DNA from: Galbibacter kalidii
GTDB lineage: Bacteria > Bacteroidota > Bacteroidia > Flavobacteriales > Flavobacteriaceae
Length of the DNA stretch: 64,000 nt
Assembly: GCF_026241135.1 (NCBI RefSeq)
Contig: NZ_JAPFGA010000016.1
Coordinates: 1 to 64,000, forward strand
Reading direction: 5' to 3'
Part shown: one piece after another, positions 10,302 to 18,044 of the stretch
Layout: every line of letters starts with the position of its first letter
Position numbering within the stretch: position 1 is the first letter of the stretch
Translations under genes and position numbers: made by a program
The notes under the pieces: model-generated
Databases searched by the model: none
Told to the model about the DNA's origin: nothing
The model's input: the letters and a program-made list of their open reading frames with translations, nothing else

Positions 10302-10652
10302 TTATGAATTAACCTCTTTAATTCTTGCTTTTTTACCGGTAAGTCCTCTAAAATAGAAGATACGCGATTTGCGAACTTTACCTTTTTTGTTGATTTCGAT
10401 TTTTTGCAATGCAGGCATGTTAACCGGGAAAATTCTTTCTACCCCAACAGTACCGGACATTTTTCTGATCGTAAAGGTTTCTGATGCACCAGTACCTCTT
10501 CTTTGAAGGACAACACCTCTAAAGAACTGAGTACGTGTTTTTTCACCTTCTTTAATCTCGTAGTATACCGTAATTGTATCCCCTGCTGAAAATTCAGGAA
10601 AATCTTTTTTTTCTACAAATTCGTCTTGAACAAATTTTACTAAAGCTTCCAT
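10302..10652 (-). CDS. rplS: 50S ribosomal protein L19
   Basis: The 116-residue protein is full length for L19, which sits at the 30S-50S interface of the ribosome. Family signatures are FSAGDTITVYYEIKEGEKTRTQ, FRGVVLQRRGTGASETFTIRK, GVERIFPVNMP and the basic KVRKSRIFYFRGLTGKKARIKE end. In many bacteria rplS follows rpsP-rimM-trmD; here it is monocistronic with its own promoter and terminator, and trmD lies 25 kb away. Start ATG at 10652. Confidence 0.98.
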   Translation of the reverse strand: MEALVKFVQDEFVEKKDFPEFSAGDTITVYYEIKEGEKTRTQFFRGVVLQRRGTGASETFTIRKMSGTVGVERIFPVNMPALQKIEINKKGKVRKSRIFYFRGLTGKKARIKEVNS

Positions 10653-10725
10653 TGTGCTATATTTATAAAAGTTAATTCAAACCAACATTCACGATTATCG
10701 TCAGAGGTTAATCCGAAATCGGATG

Positions 10726-10755
10726 CAAAATTAACCAATAAAAGCTAATAAACAA
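10726..10755 (-). promoter_or_regulatory. promoter of rplS (Bacteroidota type)
   Basis: On the minus strand TTG is followed by exactly 19 bases and then TAATTTTG, matching the known TTG/TAnnTTTG pattern of the Bacteroidota primary sigma factor. It lies 74 bp upstream of the rplS start. Confidence 0.75.
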
Positions 10756-10983
10756 TATTTTAGATGTTTTTTTATCTGAAAACATTGAAGATGTGGTAGT
10801 TGAAGACTAGTGCTTGGAAATAATCAGGTGTTGTTGGAGGTTAAAAAAGGGGAAAATCACCCTTTCAACTTGTTGTGGTTCGATTAAATTTGTAAATACT
10901 AAACCATGCCAGCCTAAATATAATTACAGGGGAAGTACCTTTGTAATACATTTATTAGGACATTCAAGGAATTTGGACATTTC

Positions 10984-11772
10984 ATGGAGAACGAGAAAGA
11001 GATCATAAGCCTTATAATTTATGTCAGTGTTTTAATTGTTATTCTTATCATTTTTGTGGTTAGCTTTTTTTTAGCATACCAACGAAGAAAAACAGAACTA
11101 CTGATTGAAAAGGCTCAAGAGCGCCAAAAATTTGAGCAAGAATTAGCTCAGGCACAAACAGAAATACAGGAACAAACCTTTAAAAATATCAGCTGGGAGT
11201 TGCATGACAATATAGGCCAATTACTGTCTGTCGCAAAAATGCAACTCAATATGTTGCAAAACGATATTCCCGAGGATAGAAAAAAAGGCTTTGAAGAGGC
11301 TTCCAATGTTTTAGGACAAGGACTTAAGGAATTACGACAGCTATCACATAGTCTTAATACCGATTTTGTCTCAAAAATCGGACTTCAGGAGTCTTTGGAA
11401 AATGAAGTGAAACGTTTTAAACGCCTTAATTTCCTTAGAATTGAATACAATGTAGAGGGGGAGCCTTATGTTATCGATAAAAAAGACGAGATCATTATTT
11501 TTAGGATATTCCAGGAGTGCTTTTCCAATGTAGTGAAGTATTCCAAAGCTTCGCTATTAACCATTCTTGTAAAATACTTACCCACAGAACTGTATGTAAA
11601 CGCAACCGATAATGGGGTTGGTTTTGACATAGAAAAACAGAGTGAAGGAAGCGGACTCATAAACATAAAAAAACGCGCTGAACTCATAGGTGCAGAAATT
11701 TCGATTAAAACTGGAAAAAATGAAGGAGTTTCAGTAACTTTGACCTATCCAACCAAGCCTTCTGAAAAATGA
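10984..11772 (+). CDS. short membrane histidine kinase (HisKA_3/HATPase type)
   Basis: A 262-residue kinase with one N-terminal membrane helix (8-32), a short coiled-coil linker (36-66), an H-box WELHDNIGQ (His74) of the NarX/LiaS dimerisation type, and a HATPase domain with N-box Asn182 (ECFSNVVKYSKAS) and DNGVGF at 209-214. There is no separate sensor domain, so any input must come through the membrane helix or a partner. The gene overlaps the response regulator by ATGA, a tight two-component operon. A TACCTTTG box at 10936-10943 is a candidate -7 element. The region just upstream (10653-10983) holds no other gene. Confidence 0.9.
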   Translation: MENEKEIISLIIYVSVLIVILIIFVVSFFLAYQRRKTELLIEKAQERQKFEQELAQAQTEIQEQTFKNISWELHDNIGQLLSVAKMQLNMLQNDIPEDRKKGFEEASNVLGQGLKELRQLSHSLNTDFVSKIGLQESLENEVKRFKRLNFLRIEYNVEGEPYVIDKKDEIIIFRIFQECFSNVVKYSKASLLTILVKYLPTELYVNATDNGVGFDIEKQSEGSGLINIKKRAELIGAEISIKTGKNEGVSVTLTYPTKPSEK

Positions 11773-12413
11773 AAAAGCATACTATAGCCATCGTCGACGA
11801 TCATTTGTTATTTGCAAAATCCCTTACCTCTTTGGTCGATTCTTTTGATGATTACCGAGTGGTCTTCCATGCCAACAACGGAAAGGTGTTTACAGAAACC
11901 ATTCAGGAGAACGGACTTCCCGATATTATTTTATTGGATATTAATATGCCCATTATGAATGGCGTCGAAACCATGGAATGGCTCAAGGAGAACTACCCGG
12001 AGCAGAAGGCAATAGCCCTTTCCATGGATGATAGCGAGGAAACCATTATCAAAATGCTTCGCTTGGGTGCCAAAGGGTATCTACTGAAAGACATTGATCC
12101 GGAAGTCTTTGAAACCGCACTGAACGATGTCTTGCAAAAAGGTTTTTACTATTCAGACCGCATTACCAATAAGTTACTGGACAATATCGATAAAAAGGAT
12201 AAGGACGATGATGCGGTTGAGTTAAAAGACCGGGAAATCCAATTCCTGAAATTAGCCTGTACCGAAATGACCTATAAAGAAATTGCTATGGTAATGAACC
12301 TCTCACCAAAAACAATCGACGGTTACCGCGAAAGCCTTTTCGACAAACTGGAAGTAAGAAGTCGTACCGGACTTGTACTCTACGGAATTAAACACAAGTT
12401 TATTGAGATGTAA
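11769..12413 (+). CDS. LuxR/NarL-type response regulator
   Basis: A 214-residue regulator. The receiver domain (1-120) has the acidic pair in IVDDH, the phospho-acceptor Asp57 in LLDINMP, and a lysine in GYLLKD. The C-terminal LuxR helix-turn-helix (about 150-210) reads LKDREIQFLKLACTEMTYKEIAMVMNLSPKTIDGYRESLFDKL. It is translationally coupled to the kinase gene and is its evident partner. Targets are unknown. Its end marks the left border of the accessory region. Confidence 0.93.
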   Translation: MKKHTIAIVDDHLLFAKSLTSLVDSFDDYRVVFHANNGKVFTETIQENGLPDIILLDINMPIMNGVETMEWLKENYPEQKAIALSMDDSEETIIKMLRLGAKGYLLKDIDPEVFETALNDVLQKGFYYSDRITNKLLDNIDKKDKDDDAVELKDREIQFLKLACTEMTYKEIAMVMNLSPKTIDGYRESLFDKLEVRSRTGLVLYGIKHKFIEM

Positions 12414-12480
12414 GGGTGAAAGTTCAAATTTCAAGCACCAAAATCCAAAAGTTTATATTTGAAAAAGAAATAAATGTCTA

Positions 12481-12731
12481 ATGTTTACGGCCTACAACCT
12501 GCGCAGGATCTTCAATCTGGTTGGGCAAAATGGGTTTACGGGCCTATTGGAAAAGGCTTGTCCTTTATTTTTTCCATTTATATACTGTTCTAGACCTTTT
12601 TACGAGCAGTTTTGTGGCAAAATCTCCATCTTTCATCTTTTTAAAAAACAAAAAACACAAAGACTTACATCCAAAATATTTACCTATTTTAGCTTAGAAA
12701 ACTCACTTAAAAAGGGGTTTTTAGACGGACT
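12481..12731 (+). pseudogene. 3' remnant of an IS1182-like transposase with right IS end
   Basis: About 80 codons read like the C-terminal end of an IS1182-type transposase (MFTAYNLRRIFNLVGQ, then FKKQKTQRLTSKIF). There is no catalytic core and no upstream coding extension. Directly after it, TTTTTAGACGGACT (12718-12731) resembles the right inverted repeat of the element at 17815-18019 (TTTTGAGACAGACT). Both ends are followed by CCGTTGGC. This is a decayed insertion; the left end was not found, so the left boundary is only where readable sequence begins. The family name is by eye. Confidence 0.6.
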
Positions 12732-12782
12732 GCCGTTGGCGGGAATTTGAACGATAAGACAAATATTTTGAAATTAGAGACA

Positions 12783-13451
12783 ATGAACAAGATAGAATTA
12801 TTTGAAAACCAAAGAGCTTCAGGGTACAACCAATTTGTAGAAACATGGATACCCAATTACCATTATTTTATGAACAATTTGCCTAACCTTTTAAAACAAA
12901 CAGAAAACAAAAACCTATTGGTTGTTGGCTGTGGTACGGGAAATGAGATTGAACGCTTTGTTCATACAACGGAACAATGGAAAATAACCGGAATTGACCC
13001 TTCTCCCGAAATGATATCACAAGCGGTTCAAAACCTCAAAGATTTTAAGAATGTAAACCTCATTGAAGGAATAGTAAACGATTTAGATAGGTCTGACAAA
13101 TTTGGCGCTGCAACACTTTTATTGGTGCTGCATTTTATGGAAGATGACGGGACGAAATTAAATTTACTGAAAAATATTGCTGAAAGACTGGAATTTGGTG
13201 CACCATTAATCCTACTCGATATTACAGGCAACAAAACACAAATCAAAGAAAATCTGGAAGTACTAAGGCTATTTTTACCGAAGAATTTAGACAAAGATGA
13301 TATTAATAACCGGTTACATCGAATTGAAAATGAACTGAATGCTGTTTCCGAAGAAAGATTGAGCCAATTATTGATAGAAGCCGGATTTGAAGCACCACTG
13401 CGTTTTTTTCAAACCTCAATCTATATGGGATGGATGACAAGAAAAAAATGA
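12783..13451 (+). CDS. class I SAM-dependent methyltransferase
   Basis: A 222-residue Rossmann-type methyltransferase with motif I LLVVGCGTGNEIERF at about 47-61, motif II WKITGIDPSPEMISQA, and TLLLVLHFMEDDG as the post-motif region. The substrate is not predictable; small-molecule or antibiotic-type methylation is typical of such accessory genes. ATG 12783 gives the usual short N-terminus; TTG 12747 would start within the IS junction. The gene begins 43 bp after the CCGTTGGC tag at 12733-12740. The following 176 bp hold a palindromic repeat and no other gene. Confidence 0.85.
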   Translation: MNKIELFENQRASGYNQFVETWIPNYHYFMNNLPNLLKQTENKNLLVVGCGTGNEIERFVHTTEQWKITGIDPSPEMISQAVQNLKDFKNVNLIEGIVNDLDRSDKFGAATLLLVLHFMEDDGTKLNLLKNIAERLEFGAPLILLDITGNKTQIKENLEVLRLFLPKNLDKDDINNRLHRIENELNAVSEERLSQLLIEAGFEAPLRFFQTSIYMGWMTRKK

Positions 13452-13530
13452 TAAAATATTTTGAATTACGATTAAATAGAAATAAAACTACCGCTTACAA
13501 AGGATGCTATATCCTCTCATTTGTGCTATC

Positions 13531-13546
13531 CCTGCCGGCAGGCAGG
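13531..13546. repeat. GCCTGYCTGCC-type palindromic repeat, copy 2
   Basis: CCTGCCGGCAGGCAGG, a shortened form of the perfect palindrome at 27072-27091. It lies between the methyltransferase gene and the SnoaL pseudogene. Confidence 0.6.
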
Positions 13547-13627
13547 TTTCGGCTTACGGCAGAAAATCTCCGTAGATTTTCATGAAACGAAACATACAAA
13601 TATGTTGGGCTTAATACAATCTTAAGT

Positions 13628-13985
13628 TTACGGTTTAGGAAATAAAGCGGTGTCGAAATAAAAATACTGATGGGTGATTTTATTATCAGCTACAACAAAT
13701 ACTTCATAGTCAAGGTATTTCGGTTTGTACAGGTGAAATAACTTTTAATAGAGACCTGTGTGTTACTCCCGTTTTCGCTACTAACATATCTTGTGTCTCA
13801 ACCAAAGACTTCATTTCAAAAGCTTTTAACTTTTCAAAATAATCTTCCGGGTTTTCTGTTGAAAACATCAGACCATAATATTGATGATTGTTTGCCATAA
13901 AAGTCTTTACTTCTTCAAAACAACCCTTATTAATAGCTTTAAAAAAGCCTTCTACTACTTGAATTGAGTTGTTTGATTTTTCCAT
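13628..13985 (-). pseudogene. SnoaL-like (NTF2 fold) gene broken by a one-base frameshift
   Basis: The frame from 13985 reads a SnoaL-type start (SNNSIQVVEGFFKAINKG) but ends early at 13710. If one A is removed from the AAAA run (plus-strand TTTT at 13743-13746), reading continues as LFHLYKPKYLDYEVF and then DNKITHQYFYFDTALF to a stop at 13628-13630, giving a normal SnoaL length of about 118 residues. This shows a single-base insertion, either a real mutation or a sequencing error. The gene is divergent from the HxlR regulator, 53 bp away, which suggests that the regulator once controlled it. Confidence 0.7.
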
Positions 13986-14038
13986 TTTCAGTTAAATTTT
14001 AATTATTAAATTTGTTACTTGCAATAAACAAGTGTTTG

Positions 14039-14476
14039 ATGAAAAAAACTGAAAAACGTTCAGAATGCCCTATTAGCCTATCCTTAGATTTATTTGGAGA
14101 TAAATGGTCATTGTTGATTATTAGGGATATTGTTTTTAAGGGTTATCATTTCTATAATGAGTTTTTAGAGTCTGGAGAAGGCATAGCGACTAATGTATTA
14201 TCAGACCGGCTTAAAAAACTAGAATTAAATGAATTTTTAATTAGTGAAAAATATCAACATCGCAAAACAAAAAAAGTATATCAGCTTACTGAAAAGGGAA
14301 TAGGATTAATCCCTATTTTATTAGAAATGATAGCTTGGGGTTTTAGGAATGATGATACACTCCTTATTCCTGATGACAGAACTAGTATTGTTGACAGAAT
14401 ATGGAATGACAAAGAAGCTTTATTGGAAGAAATAACTGCTTCAGTCAGAAGTTTTGACAGCCAAAATTTTTGCTGA
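14039..14476 (+). CDS. HxlR-family winged-helix transcriptional regulator
   Basis: A 145-residue MarR-like regulator of the HxlR family: CPISLSLDLFGDKWSLLIIRDI near the N-terminus (Cys10 is the usual redox-type cysteine), the recognition region TNVLSDRLKKLELNEFLIS, and the wing YQLTEKGIGLIPILLEMIAWG. Members often respond to aldehydes, quinones or disulfide stress and control a divergent gene. The divergent neighbour is the broken SnoaL gene at 13628-13985. TTG 14012 is possible, but ATG 14039 gives the family N-terminus. Confidence 0.92.
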   Translation: MKKTEKRSECPISLSLDLFGDKWSLLIIRDIVFKGYHFYNEFLESGEGIATNVLSDRLKKLELNEFLISEKYQHRKTKKVYQLTEKGIGLIPILLEMIAWGFRNDDTLLIPDDRTSIVDRIWNDKEALLEEITASVRSFDSQNFC

Positions 14477-14508
14477 TAAGTACTAAACACAACACCATAA
14501 AACAGACA

Positions 14509-15351
14509 ATGCTACTAAAAAAACACATCCAAGATTTCTTAAAGTTCAAACCAGAACTTCAATCTTTCTTATACCGCTTATTGACCAATAAAGAAGATGT
14601 GGAGGACATAGTACAGGAAACTTATATCAGGGTTCATCAAAACATCAACACTTTCAAAGGAAAATCATCTTTTAAGACTTGGGTTTTTACTATTGCTTTA
14701 AACCTTTCCAAAAATCACTTGAAAAAACAAAAACGCTGGGTAGAAAATGCACAAGATTACGGAGCTGAACTCCATGCCAATGATGAAGGCCTTTGGGACA
14801 AAATGCGGAATGTTTTTTCCAATACACCCGATAAAACCTATGAGATAAAAGAACATATCGCCTATTGTAGTAATTGCATCTTCAAGACCTTGGAACTCCG
14901 TCAACAAATTTGTCTGTGGTTGAAAGAAGTATATCACTTTAAGATCAATGAAATTATGGAAATCACCACCCTTTCCAAAGGGAAGGTAAAACACGCCATA
15001 GCAAATGGCAGAAAAAACATGGTTCGTATTTTCGACAACCGTTGTTCGTTTGTGAACAAAAAAGGCGTATGTCATCAATGCACTGTTTTAAAAGGAAATC
15101 TCAATCCCGAACATAATGCACAAGTGGAGGCTATTCAACTTAAAATGGTAAAAGAAGGAGATAATCCTGATAAAGAACACTTGCTAAACCTACGTTTTGA
15201 ACTAACTTCAACTATCGACCCTTTAAATGCTCCCAACTCAATTTTAAATACTTATATGCTAGAAAACATCGAAAAGTGGGTGGAAGAAGGAAAACAGAAA
15301 AAAGTGCTAGGAGAAAATGAAGAAAAAATTGTTCACGGATGTGAGTTATAG
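14509..15351 (+). CDS. ECF sigma factor with an internal HxxxCxxC motif and a cysteine-rich tail
   Basis: A 280-residue sigma-70 family protein. Region 2 (about 10-78) has EDVEDIVQETYIRVHQNINTFKGKSSFKTWVFTIALN in two conserved blocks; region 4 (about 127-175) has EIMEITTLSKGKVKHAIANGRKNMV. It is longer than the usual 160-200 residues. The linker between the two regions contains H116-IAY-C120-SN-C123, the same spacing as the zinc motif of ZAS anti-sigma factors. After region 4 come Cys179, Cys188 and Cys191 (CHQC). This suggests metal or redox control built into the sigma factor. No separate anti-sigma gene follows; a DUF1905 gene starts 7 bp downstream. The function is inferred. Confidence 0.82.
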   Translation: MLLKKHIQDFLKFKPELQSFLYRLLTNKEDVEDIVQETYIRVHQNINTFKGKSSFKTWVFTIALNLSKNHLKKQKRWVENAQDYGAELHANDEGLWDKMRNVFSNTPDKTYEIKEHIAYCSNCIFKTLELRQQICLWLKEVYHFKINEIMEITTLSKGKVKHAIANGRKNMVRIFDNRCSFVNKKGVCHQCTVLKGNLNPEHNAQVEAIQLKMVKEGDNPDKEHLLNLRFELTSTIDPLNAPNSILNTYMLENIEKWVEEGKQKKVLGENEEKIVHGCEL

Positions 15352-15358
15352 CCAAAAC

Positions 15359-15685
15359 ATGGAAGCCCAAAACACATTACATATTGAAATTGGAAAAGTA
15401 TCCTACTCCTTCAAAGCCAAAGTGTGGAAACATGATTCTCCTGCTGCATGGTATTTTGTATCTGTACCTAAAAATATTTCAATCGAAATAAGAGAGTTAT
15501 TCCAAAAATTTGAAGAGGGTTGGGGTAGATTGAAATGTCAAGCCCAAATTGGTAATACACTTTGGGAAACAGCTATTTGGTACGATACCAAACACCAAGC
15601 TTATATTTTGCCTCTGAAAGCTAAAATCAGGAGAAAAGAACAGATTGAAATTGACCAAATAATTGCCATTACCATAAGGATTTAG
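15359..15685 (+). CDS. DUF1905 domain protein
   Basis: A 108-residue, single-domain protein. The DUF1905 pattern is visible: FKAKVWKHDSPAAWYFVSVP, then EEGWGRLKCQAQIGNTLWETAIW, and AYILPLKAKIRRKE. The usual serine of TSIFP is replaced by AIWYD. An earlier ATG at 15317 would overlap the sigma-factor gene by 35 bp; ATG 15359 leaves 7 bp and fits the domain. DUF1905 has no firm biochemical role. The gene is probably cotranscribed with the sigma factor. Confidence 0.78.
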   Translation: MEAQNTLHIEIGKVSYSFKAKVWKHDSPAAWYFVSVPKNISIEIRELFQKFEEGWGRLKCQAQIGNTLWETAIWYDTKHQAYILPLKAKIRRKEQIEIDQIIAITIRI

Positions 15686-15764
15686 AAAAAATCCAAAAAT
15701 CCCGTCCGTTTTCATCTGCTCAATTGTCTAAAGAGTATGTTTAACAATTTAAAAATATAAAAAG

Positions 15765-16130
15765 ATGAGTAAAACAGCATTAGAAACGGTACAAGCTTTC
15801 CAAATGTCTATGGGAAGTGGCACCAACGATTGGGTGGAAATGGTATCAGAAAATGTTACTTTTAAAGGACCGGTTGCCGATGTAAAAGGCAAGTCAGATT
15901 TTATCGAACTCAACAAGGGATTTTTTCCGATGGTAAGAGGTTACGAACCCCTAAATTCTTTTGGAAATGCAACCTATGCTAGTTTGGAAGGAACTTTTAA
16001 ACTAGCTACACCCAAAGGCAATGAAATTGAGTTGGAAATGGCAGAAGTATATACCGTTGAAGACGGAAAAATCCAATCGGTACGAGTGTATTACGATGCA
16101 GAAGAATATAGAAAGGAGTTTGGGAACTAA
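15765..16130 (+). CDS. SnoaL-like nuclear transport factor 2 family protein
   Basis: A 121-residue NTF2-fold protein: LETVQAFQMSMGSGTNDWVEMVSENVTFKGP, GKSDFIELNKGFFPMV, and the closing VYTVEDGKIQSVRVYYDAEEY. The family includes polyketide cyclases, isomerases and ligand-binding proteins, so no reaction can be named. It lies 79 bp after the DUF1905 gene, and a terminator follows, so 14509-16130 may be one transcription unit. Some known ECF sigma factors carry a SnoaL domain fused to their C-terminus; here it is a separate gene nearby, which may be coincidence. Confidence 0.82.
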   Translation: MSKTALETVQAFQMSMGSGTNDWVEMVSENVTFKGPVADVKGKSDFIELNKGFFPMVRGYEPLNSFGNATYASLEGTFKLATPKGNEIELEMAEVYTVEDGKIQSVRVYYDAEEYRKEFGN

Positions 16131-16141
16131 ATTAAACAGCA

Positions 16142-16172
16142 GGGGCAGTAATCAATATTTGCCCCCTTTTTT
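16142..16172 (+). terminator. rho-independent terminator after the SnoaL gene
   Basis: GGGGCA pairs with TGCCCC across a 12-base loop and is followed by CT and a run of T. It lies 11 bp after the stop codon. Confidence 0.8.
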
Positions 16173-16179
16173 ATAAAGC

Positions 16180-16851
16180 ATGAAATATTTCGATAAAAAC
16201 TTTAGTGATTTTTTTGTTCAGCTTGCAACTAATAATAATAAGGAGTGGTTTCATGCCCATAAAAAAGACTACGAAACCTTCGTGAAAATTCCATTTGAAA
16301 ATTTTGTTACACAACTGATTCTAGAAATATCAAAACACGAAAGTCTGGGTAATATCCAGGCGAAACAATGCATTGGCAGAATAAACAGGGACATACGTTT
16401 TTCAAAAGACAAATCGCCTTATAATTTGCACCTCAATGCATTTATATCACCTTATGGCAGTAAGGACAAAAGCTTCCCCGGACTGTTTCTTCGCTTTGCT
16501 CCCGATATGGTGGGTATCATGGGTGGATGTTACCGCCCATCCAAAGAACAAACGAGTGCTATCAGAAACCACATAAAAAATAACCTGTCAGAATTTGAAG
16601 ATTGTTATTCAAATAATTTTTTTTATGAGAAATATGGGGATATAAAAGGTGAAACAATAAAGCGTATTCCTGTTGAGTTTAAGGAAATTTCCAAATTGGA
16701 AAAACTCATTCTCAACAAGCAATGGTTTTTTGTGGCAGAAAGAACACCTGAATTAGTGTTAAGTGAGAATTTATTGCCTGACATTATGGAGTATTATTTT
16801 GCTGCAAAACCACTCAGTGAATTTTTTAAAAAAGCACTTAAAACAGTATAA
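16180..16851 (+). CDS. DUF2461 family protein
   Basis: A 223-residue protein of the DUF2461 (TIGR02453-like) family. Characteristic stretches are FFVQLATNNNKEWFHAHKKDYE, KQCIGRINRDIRFSKDKSPY, and FLRFAPDMVGIMGGCYRPS. It is predicted to be cytoplasmic with no signal peptide. The family is widespread, has a solved-fold relative, and lacks a defined reaction. It begins just after the terminator at 16142-16172 and is followed one base later by a truncated TfoX-N copy. Confidence 0.85.
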   Translation: MKYFDKNFSDFFVQLATNNNKEWFHAHKKDYETFVKIPFENFVTQLILEISKHESLGNIQAKQCIGRINRDIRFSKDKSPYNLHLNAFISPYGSKDKSFPGLFLRFAPDMVGIMGGCYRPSKEQTSAIRNHIKNNLSEFEDCYSNNFFYEKYGDIKGETIKRIPVEFKEISKLEKLILNKQWFFVAERTPELVLSENLLPDIMEYYFAAKPLSEFFKKALKTV

Positions 16852-16852
16852 A

Positions 16853-16972
16853 ATGGCCTATTCAGAACATCAAAAAGAACGGATTGAAAGAATACTCAAA
16901 GAAAAGACAATCAAATTTGAAGACAGAAAATTCATGGGTGGCCATTGTTTTTTTATATTAGTAGGTAGTTAA
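16853..16972 (+). pseudogene. truncated duplicate of the TfoX-N gene
   Basis: The first 34 codons repeat the start of the gene at 17377 almost exactly (MAYSEHQKERIERILKEK, then FMGG with His for Tyr), with one more change, Asp for Gly. Then the sequence diverges and stops after 39 codons. The duplicated DNA is about 107 bp (16851-16957 against 17375-17481). It flanks the VOC gene together with the intact copy, as expected if the VOC gene was inserted by, or together with, a partial duplication. Confidence 0.8.
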
Positions 16973-16995
16973 TGGTTGCAAAACAAATTTAAAGC

Positions 16996-17364
16996 ATGAA
17001 AACACACGAACAAATACAGTACATTGAGTTTCTCTCCAACGATTTGGAGCAAATCAAGAGATTTTATAAAAATGCTTTCAATTGGAAATTTACCGATTTT
17101 GGACCTGAATATACAGCCTTTGAAGGCAAATACATTGAAGGTGGTTTTACCGTTGGTGTGCCTGTCAAAGGAAGTATATTACCCATAATATATTCCGAAA
17201 AACTCGAAGAAACGTTAGGAAAAGTAAAATTTGCGAAGGGGAAAATTGTAAAAGAAATATTTGATTTTCCGGGTGGAAGAAGATTTCATTTTGCCGATAT
17301 AGACGGTAATGAATTAGCGGTATGGTCAGATAAAAATTCTGAGGGAATCCAAATTGATTTATAA
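16996..17364 (+). CDS. VOC family (glyoxalase/bleomycin-resistance fold) protein
   Basis: A 122-residue vicinal-oxygen-chelate protein: IQYIEFLSNDLEQIKRFYKNAFNWKF, the central GGFTVG, and GRRFHFADIDGNELAVWSD at the end. The fold binds metal through residues such as the Glu in GNELAVW; the substrate is unknown. It lies between two copies of the TfoX-N gene start (direct repeats of about 107 bp), which makes it look like an inserted passenger gene. Confidence 0.88.
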   Translation: MKTHEQIQYIEFLSNDLEQIKRFYKNAFNWKFTDFGPEYTAFEGKYIEGGFTVGVPVKGSILPIIYSEKLEETLGKVKFAKGKIVKEIFDFPGGRRFHFADIDGNELAVWSDKNSEGIQIDL

Positions 17365-17376
17365 AGCAAAACAGAA

Positions 17377-17724
17377 ATGGCCTATTCAGAACATCAAAAA
17401 GAACGGATTGAAAGAATACTCAAAGAAAAGACAATCAAATTTGAAGGCAGAAAATTCATGGGCGGCTATTGTTTTTTTGTGGATGACAAAATGTGTATAG
17501 GACTTGATATTGACAAGAAAACAGGAAAAGATCGTTTGATGGTACGAATAGGTGAAGATGTCATGCTCCATGCATTAAAAAAGAAAGGATGCAGACCAAT
17601 GGATATTACCGGACGTCCCATGAAGGGTTTTGCTTTTATAGATCCGCAAGGGTTTGATTTGGATTATTGGGTACAATTAGCATTAGATTTTAATCCTTTC
17701 GCAAAGAGTAGTAAGAAGAAATGA
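17377..17724 (+). CDS. TfoX N-terminal domain protein, intact copy
   Basis: A 115-residue protein with a TfoX_N-type domain (KFMGGYCFFVDDKMCIGLD, RLMVRIGED, GRPMKGFAFIDPQGF) and a basic tail. The domain is found in the competence regulator Sxy/TfoX, but stand-alone members have no proven role in competence. The first 105 bp are duplicated at 16853. The gene follows the VOC gene by 12 bp. Beyond its stop, 90 bp of unremarkable sequence leads to the MITE at 17815. Confidence 0.82.
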   Translation: MAYSEHQKERIERILKEKTIKFEGRKFMGGYCFFVDDKMCIGLDIDKKTGKDRLMVRIGEDVMLHALKKKGCRPMDITGRPMKGFAFIDPQGFDLDYWVQLALDFNPFAKSSKKK

Positions 17725-17814
17725 TCTTTGTCAAACAAAAAATACATCAATAAACGACAAATTATGAAAACAATGAATCGTCCGAAACCCGAACTACACT
17801 TATACTTGACCGTC

Positions 17815-18019
17815 AGACTGTCTCAAAACCCACATAGTTTTTAATTATTTTTTTCCATCACAAGGCTTTATCTTCAAGGTATAGAATATCAAAAAGGAAA
17901 AGACCGGGAGCATTAACACTTTATACTACTGCCAAATAAACCATTTATCCGAAGTTAATTTGCTTTACATCATAAATCAATCTATTTTTAAGCATTAATC
18001 GGTAGTTTTGAGACAGACT
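17815..18019. mobile_element. 205-bp MITE-like element with 15-bp terminal inverted repeats
   Basis: AGACTGTCTCAAAAC at the left end faces GTTTTGAGACAGACT at the right end, with 14 of 15 positions matching. The ends resemble those of IS1182-type elements. ACCGT stands on both sides (17809-17813 and 18020-18024, with one extra C on the left), a likely target duplication. The interior holds no gene. The stretch 17725-18044 otherwise contains only short non-coding DNA. Confidence 0.75.
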
Positions 18020-18044
18020 ACCGTTGGCACTCATTGCAGAAACT

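Noticed and set aside
17764-17850. Gene interrupted by the MITE
   Set aside because: Rejoining the flanks through ACCGT gives a frame that stops soon after, so no disrupted gene can be shown.
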